A stretch of 39,856 bases of DNA from Chloroflexales bacterium (GTDB lineage: Bacteria; Chloroflexota; Chloroflexia; Chloroflexales; Chloroflexaceae): contig JAKSDJ010000083.1 of assembly GCA_022360155.1 (NCBI GenBank), positions 1 to 39,856 on the forward strand, given 5' to 3'. Position numbers and translations under genes: made by a program. Below the pieces are notes generated by a model that did no database searches, was not told the origin of the DNA, and worked only from the letters and a program-made list of their open reading frames with translations. Below are positions 15,010-21,518 of this stretch, one piece after another. Every line of letters begins with the position of its first letter. Position 1 is the stretch's first letter.

Positions 15010-17305
15010 ATGGTAAGGATTGACCGTAGCGCCACTCATAGTAGTGCCGTCCGACATTGCCCATCTCCACCTGCCAACCAGGGGGGTTGCCCGGAGTATA
15101 GGTCAGCACCCGACGCTCGAACGCTTGCACTAGCACATCGCGCGATACACCACCAACCTGAACCCGCACCCAATAAGGCTCGGTGAGCGGATAACCTACA
15201 ACGGAAGGCCAATTGACCAGAGGGCCATCGGCATAGCGCCCCCGCTCGTAGATCTCACCCTGCTCGTTGAGAAATTGCCAGAAGATGGCCGGAATGTTAT
15301 GGCCAGTCTCCGGGAAGTAGCGCACCAAACTCGCCGCAGCTAGACGCGGCCCGGTATAGCGGCCGATCTGCCCGCTACGGTCGAGTGACTCAAGCACATC
15401 ATTGCCGGTCCGGTCGGCAAATGGTTCATCCAGCAACCCGCGCAAGCTGGCATAGGTCGGAGCCGTCGCATCATCGGCATCTCCGGCAAGCACGATATTT
15501 GCCGAACGACGGCGGGTGAACTCGTTATCGCCGATCTGCATCTGACCGCTGATCAGTTCTTTCACCAGCAGGCCATTCGTCACAAACCAGGGGCTCGACC
15601 TGTCGCCGCTCAGATCGTTGATCTCCATTCGCGCCTTGTCGAAATATTGCACTAGGCGTGTACCGGTGGCCGACTGGTTATACATCTCGTTGCGCGTGGC
15701 GAGAGCATCCGGCCCCCACACCCAGGTACGAATCACCCGCTGGTTAGCGATGGGCAAGTCGCTACGCTGCCAGACCTGCTGAAAAGCCACATCAGCAAAG
15801 TCTGCCGCCTGGACCGTATTTACCTGCTCTAGGGCGTTGGTCGAGGTTGGGGTGCTGGTCGGCGTGCTGGTTGATAGCGCAAATGGCGTCGCTACGGTTG
15901 GCTGCTCCTCCGTGGCCGGGGTGGGTCGGATCGGCGTATTCGACGAACGGCCACAATCGGTCTGTCCCGGAACACAAAGCTGCAGGGTAAGGTCATAGCG
16001 AATGAACTGATTGCCAATATCGCCAATATTCTTGACCTGCACGTAATAGTAGCCATCTACAGAGGGGATGAATTCGATCTGCGAGTCAAGCGTTTCACCA
16101 CCGGGTATATCGTCATTGCGGTCAATCAGGCTCACCCCATCGCGGTCGGTCAGGAATATCTCCGTATCGGCGCCAGCCTGAGTGTCCTGATTAACCTGGT
16201 TCGGCCCACGATAGCGCCGGGTGTCGGTGAAGATGAAATAACGTTTGCCCGTTTTGCCGAAGAAATAAACCCAGTCAGCATCGCCATTCGGGCAAAGCCG
16301 CCGATCCTCTTGCAACTCATTCGAGAGAATCAGCTGTGCCTCTTCGGGCAGGCCATCAGGCTCGAATAGATCGAGGCAGACCCCAACAATGGTTGTTGGG
16401 GTTGGTCCAGTCGCTTCGCCGATCAATGCGATAGTGTAGAAATAGTTGGCATTACCACGATTGGCAGTATCACGGACAAGAATATAGTAGCGCCCATCGA
16501 CCGGTATCGTGAACGAAATACGCGGGCGTAGATCATTGGGGTTGGGCGGTTCGCGGTTGAAGAAATCATCGTTGAAGGCAAGGCTGCGCCCCTGCTCGTC
16601 AAACAGTTCCAGCGAGAGGTCCAGCCCAAACGACATTTCACTGATGTCAACCGTATAGGATTTGCCGCCGACCCCGCCAAATACCAGCCAGTCCTGATCA
16701 CCTGCCGGGCAGATCGTGCGCTGCTGGGTGGTGTTGACATCGATTACTTTTGCCGACCCACGGTCATTATCACCCTCAAAACCATCCCGACAGAGCGGCG
16801 CGGGAGTGGCCGTTGGGCCAGCAGTAGGAGTTCGGGTTGGAGTATTTGTCGGAGCAGCAACAACACTGACTTCCAAAAAGGCTACTGCTTGTTCAGTAGG
16901 CGTAGAAGCTCTTGCTGCAACTATATTTAGATTAGCTGTTGTACCAACGGCCGCATTCGCAGAGATGGTTATCCGCACGACAACCGAGCGTTGCGCATTG
17001 GTACTGAGCGCAATGGCTGATGCAGGCGAGAAATCTGCTGTCCACCCTGAGGGTAAATTAGTTACAGATAGGTTGAATGTATCATTAGCTCCATTGTTTC
17101 TTAAGGTTGAGGTAAAAGTGCTTGATTCGCCTGGTTGCGCACTGAATTTCCCACTAGTAGGATTCCAAAAGAAATCAACCTGTTGCAATGGAGCGCTAGG
17201 CGGTGAAGCATCTACAGAAACGCGATGGGTCGCGAAAACTACCACCAGGGTAAGGAGCAGAATAGTAATAACGAGATTTCGTAAATGAGGGTATAGCCGA
17301 ACCAC
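15008..17305 (-). CDS. Large secreted protein: NEW3-like, two PPC domains, Thr/Pro linkers and the shared VWxR domain
   Basis: A 765-residue exported protein. I choose the GTG at 17305 because AGGAG lies 10 nt upstream. After a signal or anchor segment (about 8-33) comes a beta-sandwich like the NEW3/CARDB type (SGKFSAQPGESSTFTSTLRNNGANDTFNLSV). A TNTPTRTPTAGPTATP linker follows. Two bacterial pre-peptidase C-terminal (PPC) domains come next, each beginning at a Cys and reading CPAGDQDWLVF / CPNGDADWVYF, with DGRYYILVRD / DGYYYVQVKN later. A second Thr/Pro linker leads to the roughly 260-residue C-terminal domain (FQQVWQRSDLP ... VGRHYYEWRYGQ) shared with the 12669 gene. The composition suggests a cell-surface or matrix protein that binds polymers. 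No catalytic domain is seen. Confidence 0.88.
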   Translation of the reverse strand: MVRLYPHLRNLVITILLLTLVVVFATHRVSVDASPPSAPLQQVDFFWNPTSGKFSAQPGESSTFTSTLRNNGANDTFNLSVTNLPSGWTADFSPASAIALSTNAQRSVVVRITISANAAVGTTANLNIVAARASTPTEQAVAFLEVSVVAAPTNTPTRTPTAGPTATPAPLCRDGFEGDNDRGSAKVIDVNTTQQRTICPAGDQDWLVFGGVGGKSYTVDISEMSFGLDLSLELFDEQGRSLAFNDDFFNREPPNPNDLRPRISFTIPVDGRYYILVRDTANRGNANYFYTIALIGEATGPTPTTIVGVCLDLFEPDGLPEEAQLILSNELQEDRRLCPNGDADWVYFFGKTGKRYFIFTDTRRYRGPNQVNQDTQAGADTEIFLTDRDGVSLIDRNDDIPGGETLDSQIEFIPSVDGYYYVQVKNIGDIGNQFIRYDLTLQLCVPGQTDCGRSSNTPIRPTPATEEQPTVATPFALSTSTPTSTPTSTNALEQVNTVQAADFADVAFQQVWQRSDLPIANQRVIRTWVWGPDALATRNEMYNQSATGTRLVQYFDKARMEINDLSGDRSSPWFVTNGLLVKELISGQMQIGDNEFTRRRSANIVLAGDADDATAPTYASLRGLLDEPFADRTGNDVLESLDRSGQIGRYTGPRLAAASLVRYFPETGHNIPAIFWQFLNEQGEIYERGRYADGPLVNWPSVVGYPLTEPYWVRVQVGGVSRDVLVQAFERRVLTYTPGNPPGWQVEMGNVGRHYYEWRYGQSLP

Positions 17306-17663
17306 GTGCGACAAACTCCTGACATTCTAACGTAGGGATCAGCAGCCGCATTATAGCACGGCGCATGGCTATGTCAAGCGATGGTCGGGTGACAAGTTGA
17401 TCAGGCGCTAGGCAGGGAAAGGTGACAGGAGTTTTAGATTGACTGGATGCCCCTAACTCATTGGGAAGACTGTTCGCAAGGGCAGGGACTTCCCCTGCCC
17501 CTAACAGCTTCAATTCGCTTTCGTTAGCATCACAACAGAACGTGATAGATTTTCAGTGGCGCGCGTCGCCTCACAGACGAGCGTCCAAGAACTCCGCACA
17601 CTTCACGTAAACTTGTTCCCCTCACCGCACTTCTTGGATTCTCATGCACCCAGATTAGCCCCT
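17306..17663. other. Intergenic region between aroF and the secreted-protein gene
   Basis: It contains a perfect 8-bp inverted repeat, GGGCAGGG (17480-17487) and CCCTGCCC (17493-17500), with a 5-nt loop but no T-run. The motif GTTAGGGGC occurs twice nearby on the minus strand. It may be a dispersed repeat or a weak terminator of aroF. No gene is seen. Confidence 0.45.
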
Positions 17664-18674
17664 CTACCGACCCAGCGCCGCCGCAAGCGCTGCCAAGCGC
17701 GACATCAACGCAGCGAAATTCTCTGGTGTGAGCGATTGCGCGCCGTCGCTCTTGGCCCGATCCGGGTCGGGATGCACCTCGATAATCAGCCCGTCGGCGC
17801 CGGCGGCCAGCGAAGCTAGCGCCAGTGGCGGAACCAGATACCACTTGCCAGTGCCATGGCTAGGGTCGGCGATGACCGGCAGGTGTGAGCGGCGTTTCGC
17901 CAAGGCTACCGCGTTGAGGTCCATCGTGTTGCGCGTGGCCGTCTCGAAAGTACGGATGCCGCGTTCGCAGAGAATGACATTCGGATTGCCCTGCGCCACA
18001 ACGTATTCGGCGCTGAGCAGCCACTCCTCGATGGTCGCTGAAAGGCCGCGCTTGAGCAGTACAGGCTTCCCGGTACGCCCAACTTCTTCGAGGAGTTGGT
18101 AATTCTGCATATTGCGTGCGCCGACCTGGAGCACATCGGCGTAGCGCGCGACAAGATCCACATCGGTTGGCGTCATCACTTCAGTAACAATGGGCAGCCC
18201 AGTTTCGGCGCGAGCCAGCGCCAGTAGACGCAGCCCTTCTTCACCCATTCCCCGGAACGTGTAGGGCGACGAGCGGGGTTTGAACGCGCCGCCGCGCAAC
18301 ATTGTCGCGCCAGCCTCGCGCACAGATCGCGCTGTGGTTATGATCTGCTCTTCGCTCTCAACTGTGCAGGGGCCGGCCATAATTACGCAAGAGCCGGCGC
18401 CAACCGCCACATCACCAACCATCACAATCGTATCCTCTGGGCGGAACTCGCGGGCGGTGAGCTTGTAGGGCCGCGTGATTGGCACGGTCTGCTGGACACC
18501 GGGGAAGACTTCCAACTCCTCACGCAATATTGGCGGTATGGCCGCACCAACCACACCAATAATCGTACGTTCTTCACCTTGGGACAAATGCCCGCGTAAA
18601 CTGTGCTCCTTCAAACGCTCCAGGACTGCGTTAATCTGACTTTCGTCAGCATTACTGCGCATGACAACAATCAT
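17664..18674 (-). CDS. aroF: 3-deoxy-7-phosphoheptulonate (DAHP) synthase, type I-beta with regulatory N-domain
   Basis: A 336-residue enzyme condensing phosphoenolpyruvate and erythrose 4-phosphate in the first committed step of aromatic amino acid synthesis. The start is at 18674 ([21 protein letters not shown]), where AAGGAGGT precedes at ideal spacing. The first 70 or so residues form the ferredoxin-like domain found in the Thermotoga-type enzyme, whose studied members are feedback-inhibited by Phe and Tyr. The TIM-barrel motifs are intact: [68 protein letters not shown] and the final [17 protein letters not shown]. The frame extends 34 codons further to an ATG at 18776, also with GAGAGG upstream, so an extended form is possible. 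It is co-oriented with and downstream of aroH. Confidence 0.95.
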   Translation of the reverse strand: MIVVMRSNADESQINAVLERLKEHSLRGHLSQGEERTIIGVVGAAIPPILREELEVFPGVQQTVPITRPYKLTAREFRPEDTIVMVGDVAVGAGSCVIMAGPCTVESEEQIITTARSVREAGATMLRGGAFKPRSSPYTFRGMGEEGLRLLALARAETGLPIVTEVMTPTDVDLVARYADVLQVGARNMQNYQLLEEVGRTGKPVLLKRGLSATIEEWLLSAEYVVAQGNPNVILCERGIRTFETATRNTMDLNAVALAKRRSHLPVIADPSHGTGKWYLVPPLALASLAAGADGLIIEVHPDPDRAKSDGAQSLTPENFAALMSRLAALAAALGR

Positions 18675-18800
18675 AGCGTTGACCTCCTTGTGATCTGTTG
18701 ACGGCTGTTCAATGGCTACCGGCGGCTGGGCGACTATCAAGCGTTGGGCGCTGCGCTGTTCAATAGTAATAGTCATAATGCTTATTTCCTCTCACTGATG

Positions 18801-18831
18801 CAAACAAAAACTCTCAGCTATGAGCTGAGAG
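18801..18831 (-). terminator. Intercistronic terminator-like hairpin across the aroH stop codon
   Basis: On the minus strand CTCTCAGCT, a 3-nt loop CAT, AGCTGAGAG, then TTTTTGTTTG. The aroH stop codon TAG (18820-18818) begins in the loop and runs into the stem. The tail TTTTTGTTTG is identical to that of the terminator ahead of aroH. A ribosome finishing aroH would cover the hairpin. Confidence 0.8.
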
Positions 18832-19225
18832 GTTGGGGTTGGGGCGCAAAGGCTGTCATTATCGCACGTTCTGGGCGTAGTCCCCGCGCACCGCGAATGT
18901 ACACATGGACAACGTCACTGGCGTGCCGGGTGGTATTCCAGTGAACCAGCACCCGGATACAGCGTTGCAAGCTGCCGGGTACATTCATTTCGTGCCCGCA
19001 CAAAAGCGCTGTATCGATCCAGCCCAACTCGCGGGCGGCAACCGCCGGGAACTCGGCATTGAGATCGGGCGTGGTGGTAAAGATCGCGCTGGCGATGTCT
19101 TCCGGTTTGATCCCGTTCGCGGCGATGAGGAGTTGCAATAACTCGCGCGTTGCTTCGAGGATCGCTTCACGTGTGTTTTCGGTTGCGGTGGTCGCACCAC
19201 GGATGCCTCGACACCAGATTGTCAT
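18818..19225 (-). CDS. aroH: Chorismate mutase, AroH type
   Basis: A 135-residue enzyme converting chorismate to prephenate, the branch to Phe and Tyr. It aligns well with the Bacillus subtilis AroH trimer: RGIRGATTATENTREAIL with the active-site Arg, TTTPDLNAEFPAVAARELGW, the CGHEMNVPGSLQRCIRVLV segment with the active-site Glu and Arg, and the C-terminal VHVYIRGARGLRP. I place the start at 19225, where GAGAGGG lies just upstream. A longer frame to 19288 would read through the leader terminator. It is preceded by a Phe/Tyr-rich leader peptide and terminator, and followed by aroF. Confidence 0.95.
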   Translation of the reverse strand: MTIWCRGIRGATTATENTREAILEATRELLQLLIAANGIKPEDIASAIFTTTPDLNAEFPAVAARELGWIDTALLCGHEMNVPGSLQRCIRVLVHWNTTRHASDVVHVYIRGARGLRPERAIMTAFAPQPQPLSS

Positions 19226-19256
19226 GATTGCCCTCTCTATTGACTGTCTAGCAGAC

Positions 19257-19292
19257 AAACAAAAAGGGCGTGGAGCTTGTTGCTCCACGCCC
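19257..19292 (-). terminator. Attenuator terminator ahead of aroH
   Basis: On the minus strand GGGCGTGGAGC, loop AACAA, GCTCCACGCCC, then TTTTTGTTTG. The 11-bp GC-rich stem with a T-run is a textbook intrinsic terminator. It lies after the leader peptide stop and 31 bp before the aroH start. A segment of the leader ORF (19345-19355) can pair, 9 of 11 positions, with 19290-19300, which overlaps the base of this hairpin. That makes a candidate antiterminator. Confidence 0.92.
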
Positions 19293-19317
19293 GCCGATAT
19301 TGTATTGCTATTCTTTC

Positions 19318-19398
19318 TTATATAACGCGAAGCAACCAGGCTTTATGTCGGCTGGTAAAGTAAAAGTAAAAATAAAAGCTGTTGCGACCGTACGACAT
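19318..19398 (-). CDS. Phe/Tyr leader peptide of the aroH-aroF attenuator
   Basis: A 26-codon ORF starting at the ATG at 19398 and ending in TAA at 19320-19318. GAGAGG lies 9 nt upstream of the start. The peptide begins MSYGRNS, then has seven consecutive aromatic codons, FYFYFYF, followed by TSRHKAW and a short tail. Such runs are the hallmark of leader peptides in ribosome-mediated attenuation, as in the Phe-rich leader of enterobacterial pheA. The alternating Phe and Tyr codons would let a ribosome stall when either charged tRNA is short. The promoter is about 38 bp upstream and the terminator begins 25 bp downstream. I infer control of aroH and aroF by Phe and Tyr. Confidence 0.88.
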   Translation of the reverse strand: MSYGRNSFYFYFYFTSRHKAWLLRVI

Positions 19399-19435
19399 TA
19401 TTAAAAGCCTCTCAATATAGGTTGCCTTCAAAGCG

Positions 19436-19464
19436 ACTATAACATACCCGCCTGTGCGAGTCAA
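19436..19464 (-). promoter_or_regulatory. Sigma-70-type promoter of the aroH-aroF leader
   Basis: On the minus strand TTGACT, exactly 17 nt, TATAGT. Transcription would start near 19429, giving a leader of about 200 nt before the aroH start codon. Confidence 0.85.
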
Positions 19465-19505
19465 GAGCAGTTATGACGAAAAACGATAACAAACTTGTCA
19501 TCGCT

Positions 19506-19531
19506 GATACATGATCATCGATACATGATCA
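19506..19531. repeat. Tandem pair of 12-bp direct repeats
   Basis: GATACATGATCA occurs at 19506-19517 and 19520-19531, a 14-bp period. It is directly after the ANTAR gene stop and about 40 bp upstream of the aroH promoter. It could be a regulator site; no family is recognised. Confidence 0.75.
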
Positions 19532-20116
19532 CTATGTACCCAAAAGTTCCTCAGCCTCAATAATCGCCTGGGCAATGTCTTTCATCTTCGCTCGCTTATC
19601 ACGCGCGCGCTGGCGCAGGCGCTCATAGGCGTCCCGCTCGCTCAAACCCAAACGCTGCATCAGAATACCTTTGGCCCGCTCGATCAGCTTACGCGCCTCG
19701 AGCGAGTCTTGCAACTCGACCACCTCGGCCCGTAGCGCCTGGATTTCCCTGAAACGAGCCAGCGCAATATTGATGGCTGGCGGCAATTCGTTTTCGTTCA
19801 CCGGCTTGACTAAATAGCCCAACGCACCTGCCGCTTCCGCCTTACGGATCGTATCTTTGTCCGCGTAGGCAGTAAGCATAATGATAGGAACAGGGTTGTT
19901 ATCCCGAATGCGGGCGGCAGCTTCAGTGCCTTCCATCTCCGGCATGCGAATATCCATAATGATCAGGTCTGGACTCAGGCGACCCGCCAAGTTGATAGCC
20001 TCTGTACCCGAACGGGCAATACCAATTACATCGTAGCCTAACCCTTTGAGTTGTTCCTCGAGCGTAAGCGAGACTAAATCGTTGTCTTCAGCAATCAGAA
20101 TCCGCGTAATCGCCAT
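19532..20116 (-). CDS. Response regulator with C-terminal ANTAR RNA-binding domain
   Basis: A 194-residue protein. Residues 1-120 are a receiver domain with the acidic pair at Glu10-Asp11, phosphoacceptor Asp55 in IIMDIRMPE, the LTAY Thr region and the KPV lysine. A short coiled coil (EIQALRAEVVELQDSLEARKLI) leads to an ANTAR domain (about 140-192: LIERAKGILMQRLGLSERDAYERLRQRARDKRAKMKDIAQAIIEAE). ANTAR proteins such as AmiR and NasR bind paired hairpins in nascent RNA and prevent termination. GAGGAG precedes the ATG. No histidine kinase is adjacent. The next gene downstream on the same strand is aroH, which has its own promoter and attenuator. Confidence 0.95.
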   Translation of the reverse strand: MAITRILIAEDNDLVSLTLEEQLKGLGYDVIGIARSGTEAINLAGRLSPDLIIMDIRMPEMEGTEAAARIRDNNPVPIIMLTAYADKDTIRKAEAAGALGYLVKPVNENELPPAINIALARFREIQALRAEVVELQDSLEARKLIERAKGILMQRLGLSERDAYERLRQRARDKRAKMKDIAQAIIEAEELLGT

Positions 20117-20781
20117 GGCACGCTCTCCTCACGTTGCCTGTTCCTTAGGGCTGCTCTCCATAGGCATCGTGGCACAGTACTGGCTAGCCTATGAGCGAAT
20201 AAAATAGTCCAGGTTGCAAATACCGGGCAACCTGCTTCTTGACGATAAATAGCGGAACTCCTTCGTCAATCCTTCATCCTGGATAACGTGAAGTTCAGCA
20301 AGGCATCAACACATCACATCGGTTTCGCCTAGCAATCGACGATGCGGGCATACAGGGAAACAAAAAGGAATCACAGGAAGGCTCCGCCTACTCACGCTTC
20401 TCTACCACGCAAGTCCTGCGAATCGCTGAATAAACCCAACTTTAAAAGTCGCTGGCGTTCGTCGCTATGCATAATACCACAATTCACCTGACTGTGGAAA
20501 TGAATCGCGGCGACATCGCCAAAGCAGCGTCGGGCGGCATCCATATCAAACGTCCAATCGTTATTCATACGCCGTATCTACACACTCATGCCGATCAACA
20601 GAGAGCAGGCGACCTCCAAGGAACTTGCTGCGCGGGCTCTGTACCGACTAAGCCCCGCTTATGTCTACAAGATAAGGGGACTTTACAATTTGTCTGCACG
20701 CACGGCCCGATTGCTGAAAGCAGAAAGCTTATGATACAATCAGGTCGTAGCGGGATAAAACACTACGCAAGGAGGAGGTAC
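20117..20781. other. Intergenic region between the divergent ANTAR and O-methyltransferase genes
   Basis: 665 bp. It holds a perfect 8-bp inverted repeat (CAGGTTGC 20210-20217, GCAACCTG 20227-20234, 9-nt loop) within the likely ANTAR leader or promoter. The promoter of the methyltransferase is at 20711-20740. The frame open from 20467 is only the in-frame upstream extension of the methyltransferase and has no coding character. Confidence 0.5.
20711..20740 (+). promoter_or_regulatory. Promoter of the O-methyltransferase gene
   Basis: TTGCTG, 18 nt, TACAAT, about 40 bp ahead of the start codon. Confidence 0.55.
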
Positions 20782-21444
20782 ATGCGTTACGATATTACCA
20801 ATATCGCGATCGAAGATTATCTGTCCGATCTTATGCCGCCGCGAATCGAACCGTTGGCGGCGCTAGAGGAGCAAGCAAGACAGCAGGGGCTCTCTCTGGT
20901 TGGCGCGGTGCAAGGCCAGCTTCTCTATCTGTTGGCCCGCAGCATGGAAGCCCGGCAAGTGCTCGAAGTCGGCATCACGACCGGCTATGCTGCGATGTGG
21001 TTATTACAAGCGTTATCCGCTACTGGCGGGTATCTGACCGGTATCGAACGCCAGCCGGAACGTTGTGAACTAGCACGAGGCGTACTGAGCCGAGCGGGAC
21101 TTGGCGACAAAGCCACCATTCACGAAGGCGAATGGTATAATATCCTGCCAACCCTGAGCGGTCCATATGATTTGATCTTTCTTGACATCTTGCGCAGCGT
21201 CTCGAATGTCGATCAGGCCACCCAAGCGCTGGAGATGTGTGTACCGCTGCTACGCACAGGCGGTATGCTCGTTGCCGACAATGTGTTGTGCAGCGCACAG
21301 GTGCTCGAAGATGAGGAAGATGCGCCGCCGCTTGTCCGCGGCATCCAACTCTTTAATAAAGCGGTGATGAGTCATCCGCAACTCGAATCGGTGATCATCC
21401 CATTGCGCGACGGTGTAGCCATTAGTCGGAAACGCGACACGTAA
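20782..21444 (+). CDS. O-methyltransferase, caffeoyl-CoA OMT-like family
   Basis: A 220-residue SAM-dependent methyltransferase. The ATG at 20782 is preceded by AAGGAGGAGG, one of the strongest ribosome-binding sites in the window, so I choose it over the longer open frame. Family features: opening helix (EDYLSDLMPPRIEPLAALEEQARQQG), SAM motif VLEVGITTGYAAMWLLQAL, acidic GIERQPERCELAR, metal-type strand YDLIFLDI and LLRTGGMLVADNVLCSAQV. It ends DGVAISRKR as in bacterial members. The usual magnesium-binding DADK reads DILR, so metal dependence is uncertain. The substrate is not predictable. It is 74 bp upstream of a SpoIIE phosphatase gene. Confidence 0.9.
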   Translation: MRYDITNIAIEDYLSDLMPPRIEPLAALEEQARQQGLSLVGAVQGQLLYLLARSMEARQVLEVGITTGYAAMWLLQALSATGGYLTGIERQPERCELARGVLSRAGLGDKATIHEGEWYNILPTLSGPYDLIFLDILRSVSNVDQATQALEMCVPLLRTGGMLVADNVLCSAQVLEDEEDAPPLVRGIQLFNKAVMSHPQLESVIIPLRDGVAISRKRDT

Positions 21445-21457
21445 GATTCGCAGTGCA

Positions 21458-21482
21458 GTGTAAAATGTCATGTGTAAAATGT
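21458..21482. repeat. Short direct repeats before the phosphatase gene
   Basis: GTGTAAAATGT occurs twice (21458-21468 and 21472-21482) with a 14-bp period. It is followed by further near-copies of the pattern (ATTATGCATTACGTTTTACGC). It looks like a degenerate short tandem repeat tract. Confidence 0.6.
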
Positions 21483-21518
21483 AAATTATGCATTACGTTT
21501 TACGCAATACGACATCTT

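Noticed and set aside
19226-19288. Longer AroH start at 19288
   Set aside because: It would lie inside the attenuator terminator, and the family start with a ribosome-binding site is at 19225.
19257-19464. T-box riboswitch as an explanation for the aroH leader
   Set aside because: I see no T-box consensus or Stem I elements, and the in-leader aromatic ORF explains the terminator better.
20467-20781. 105-codon upstream extension of the O-methyltransferase
   Set aside because: It contains the promoter at 20711-20740, and the strong AAGGAGGAGG site marks the start at 20782.
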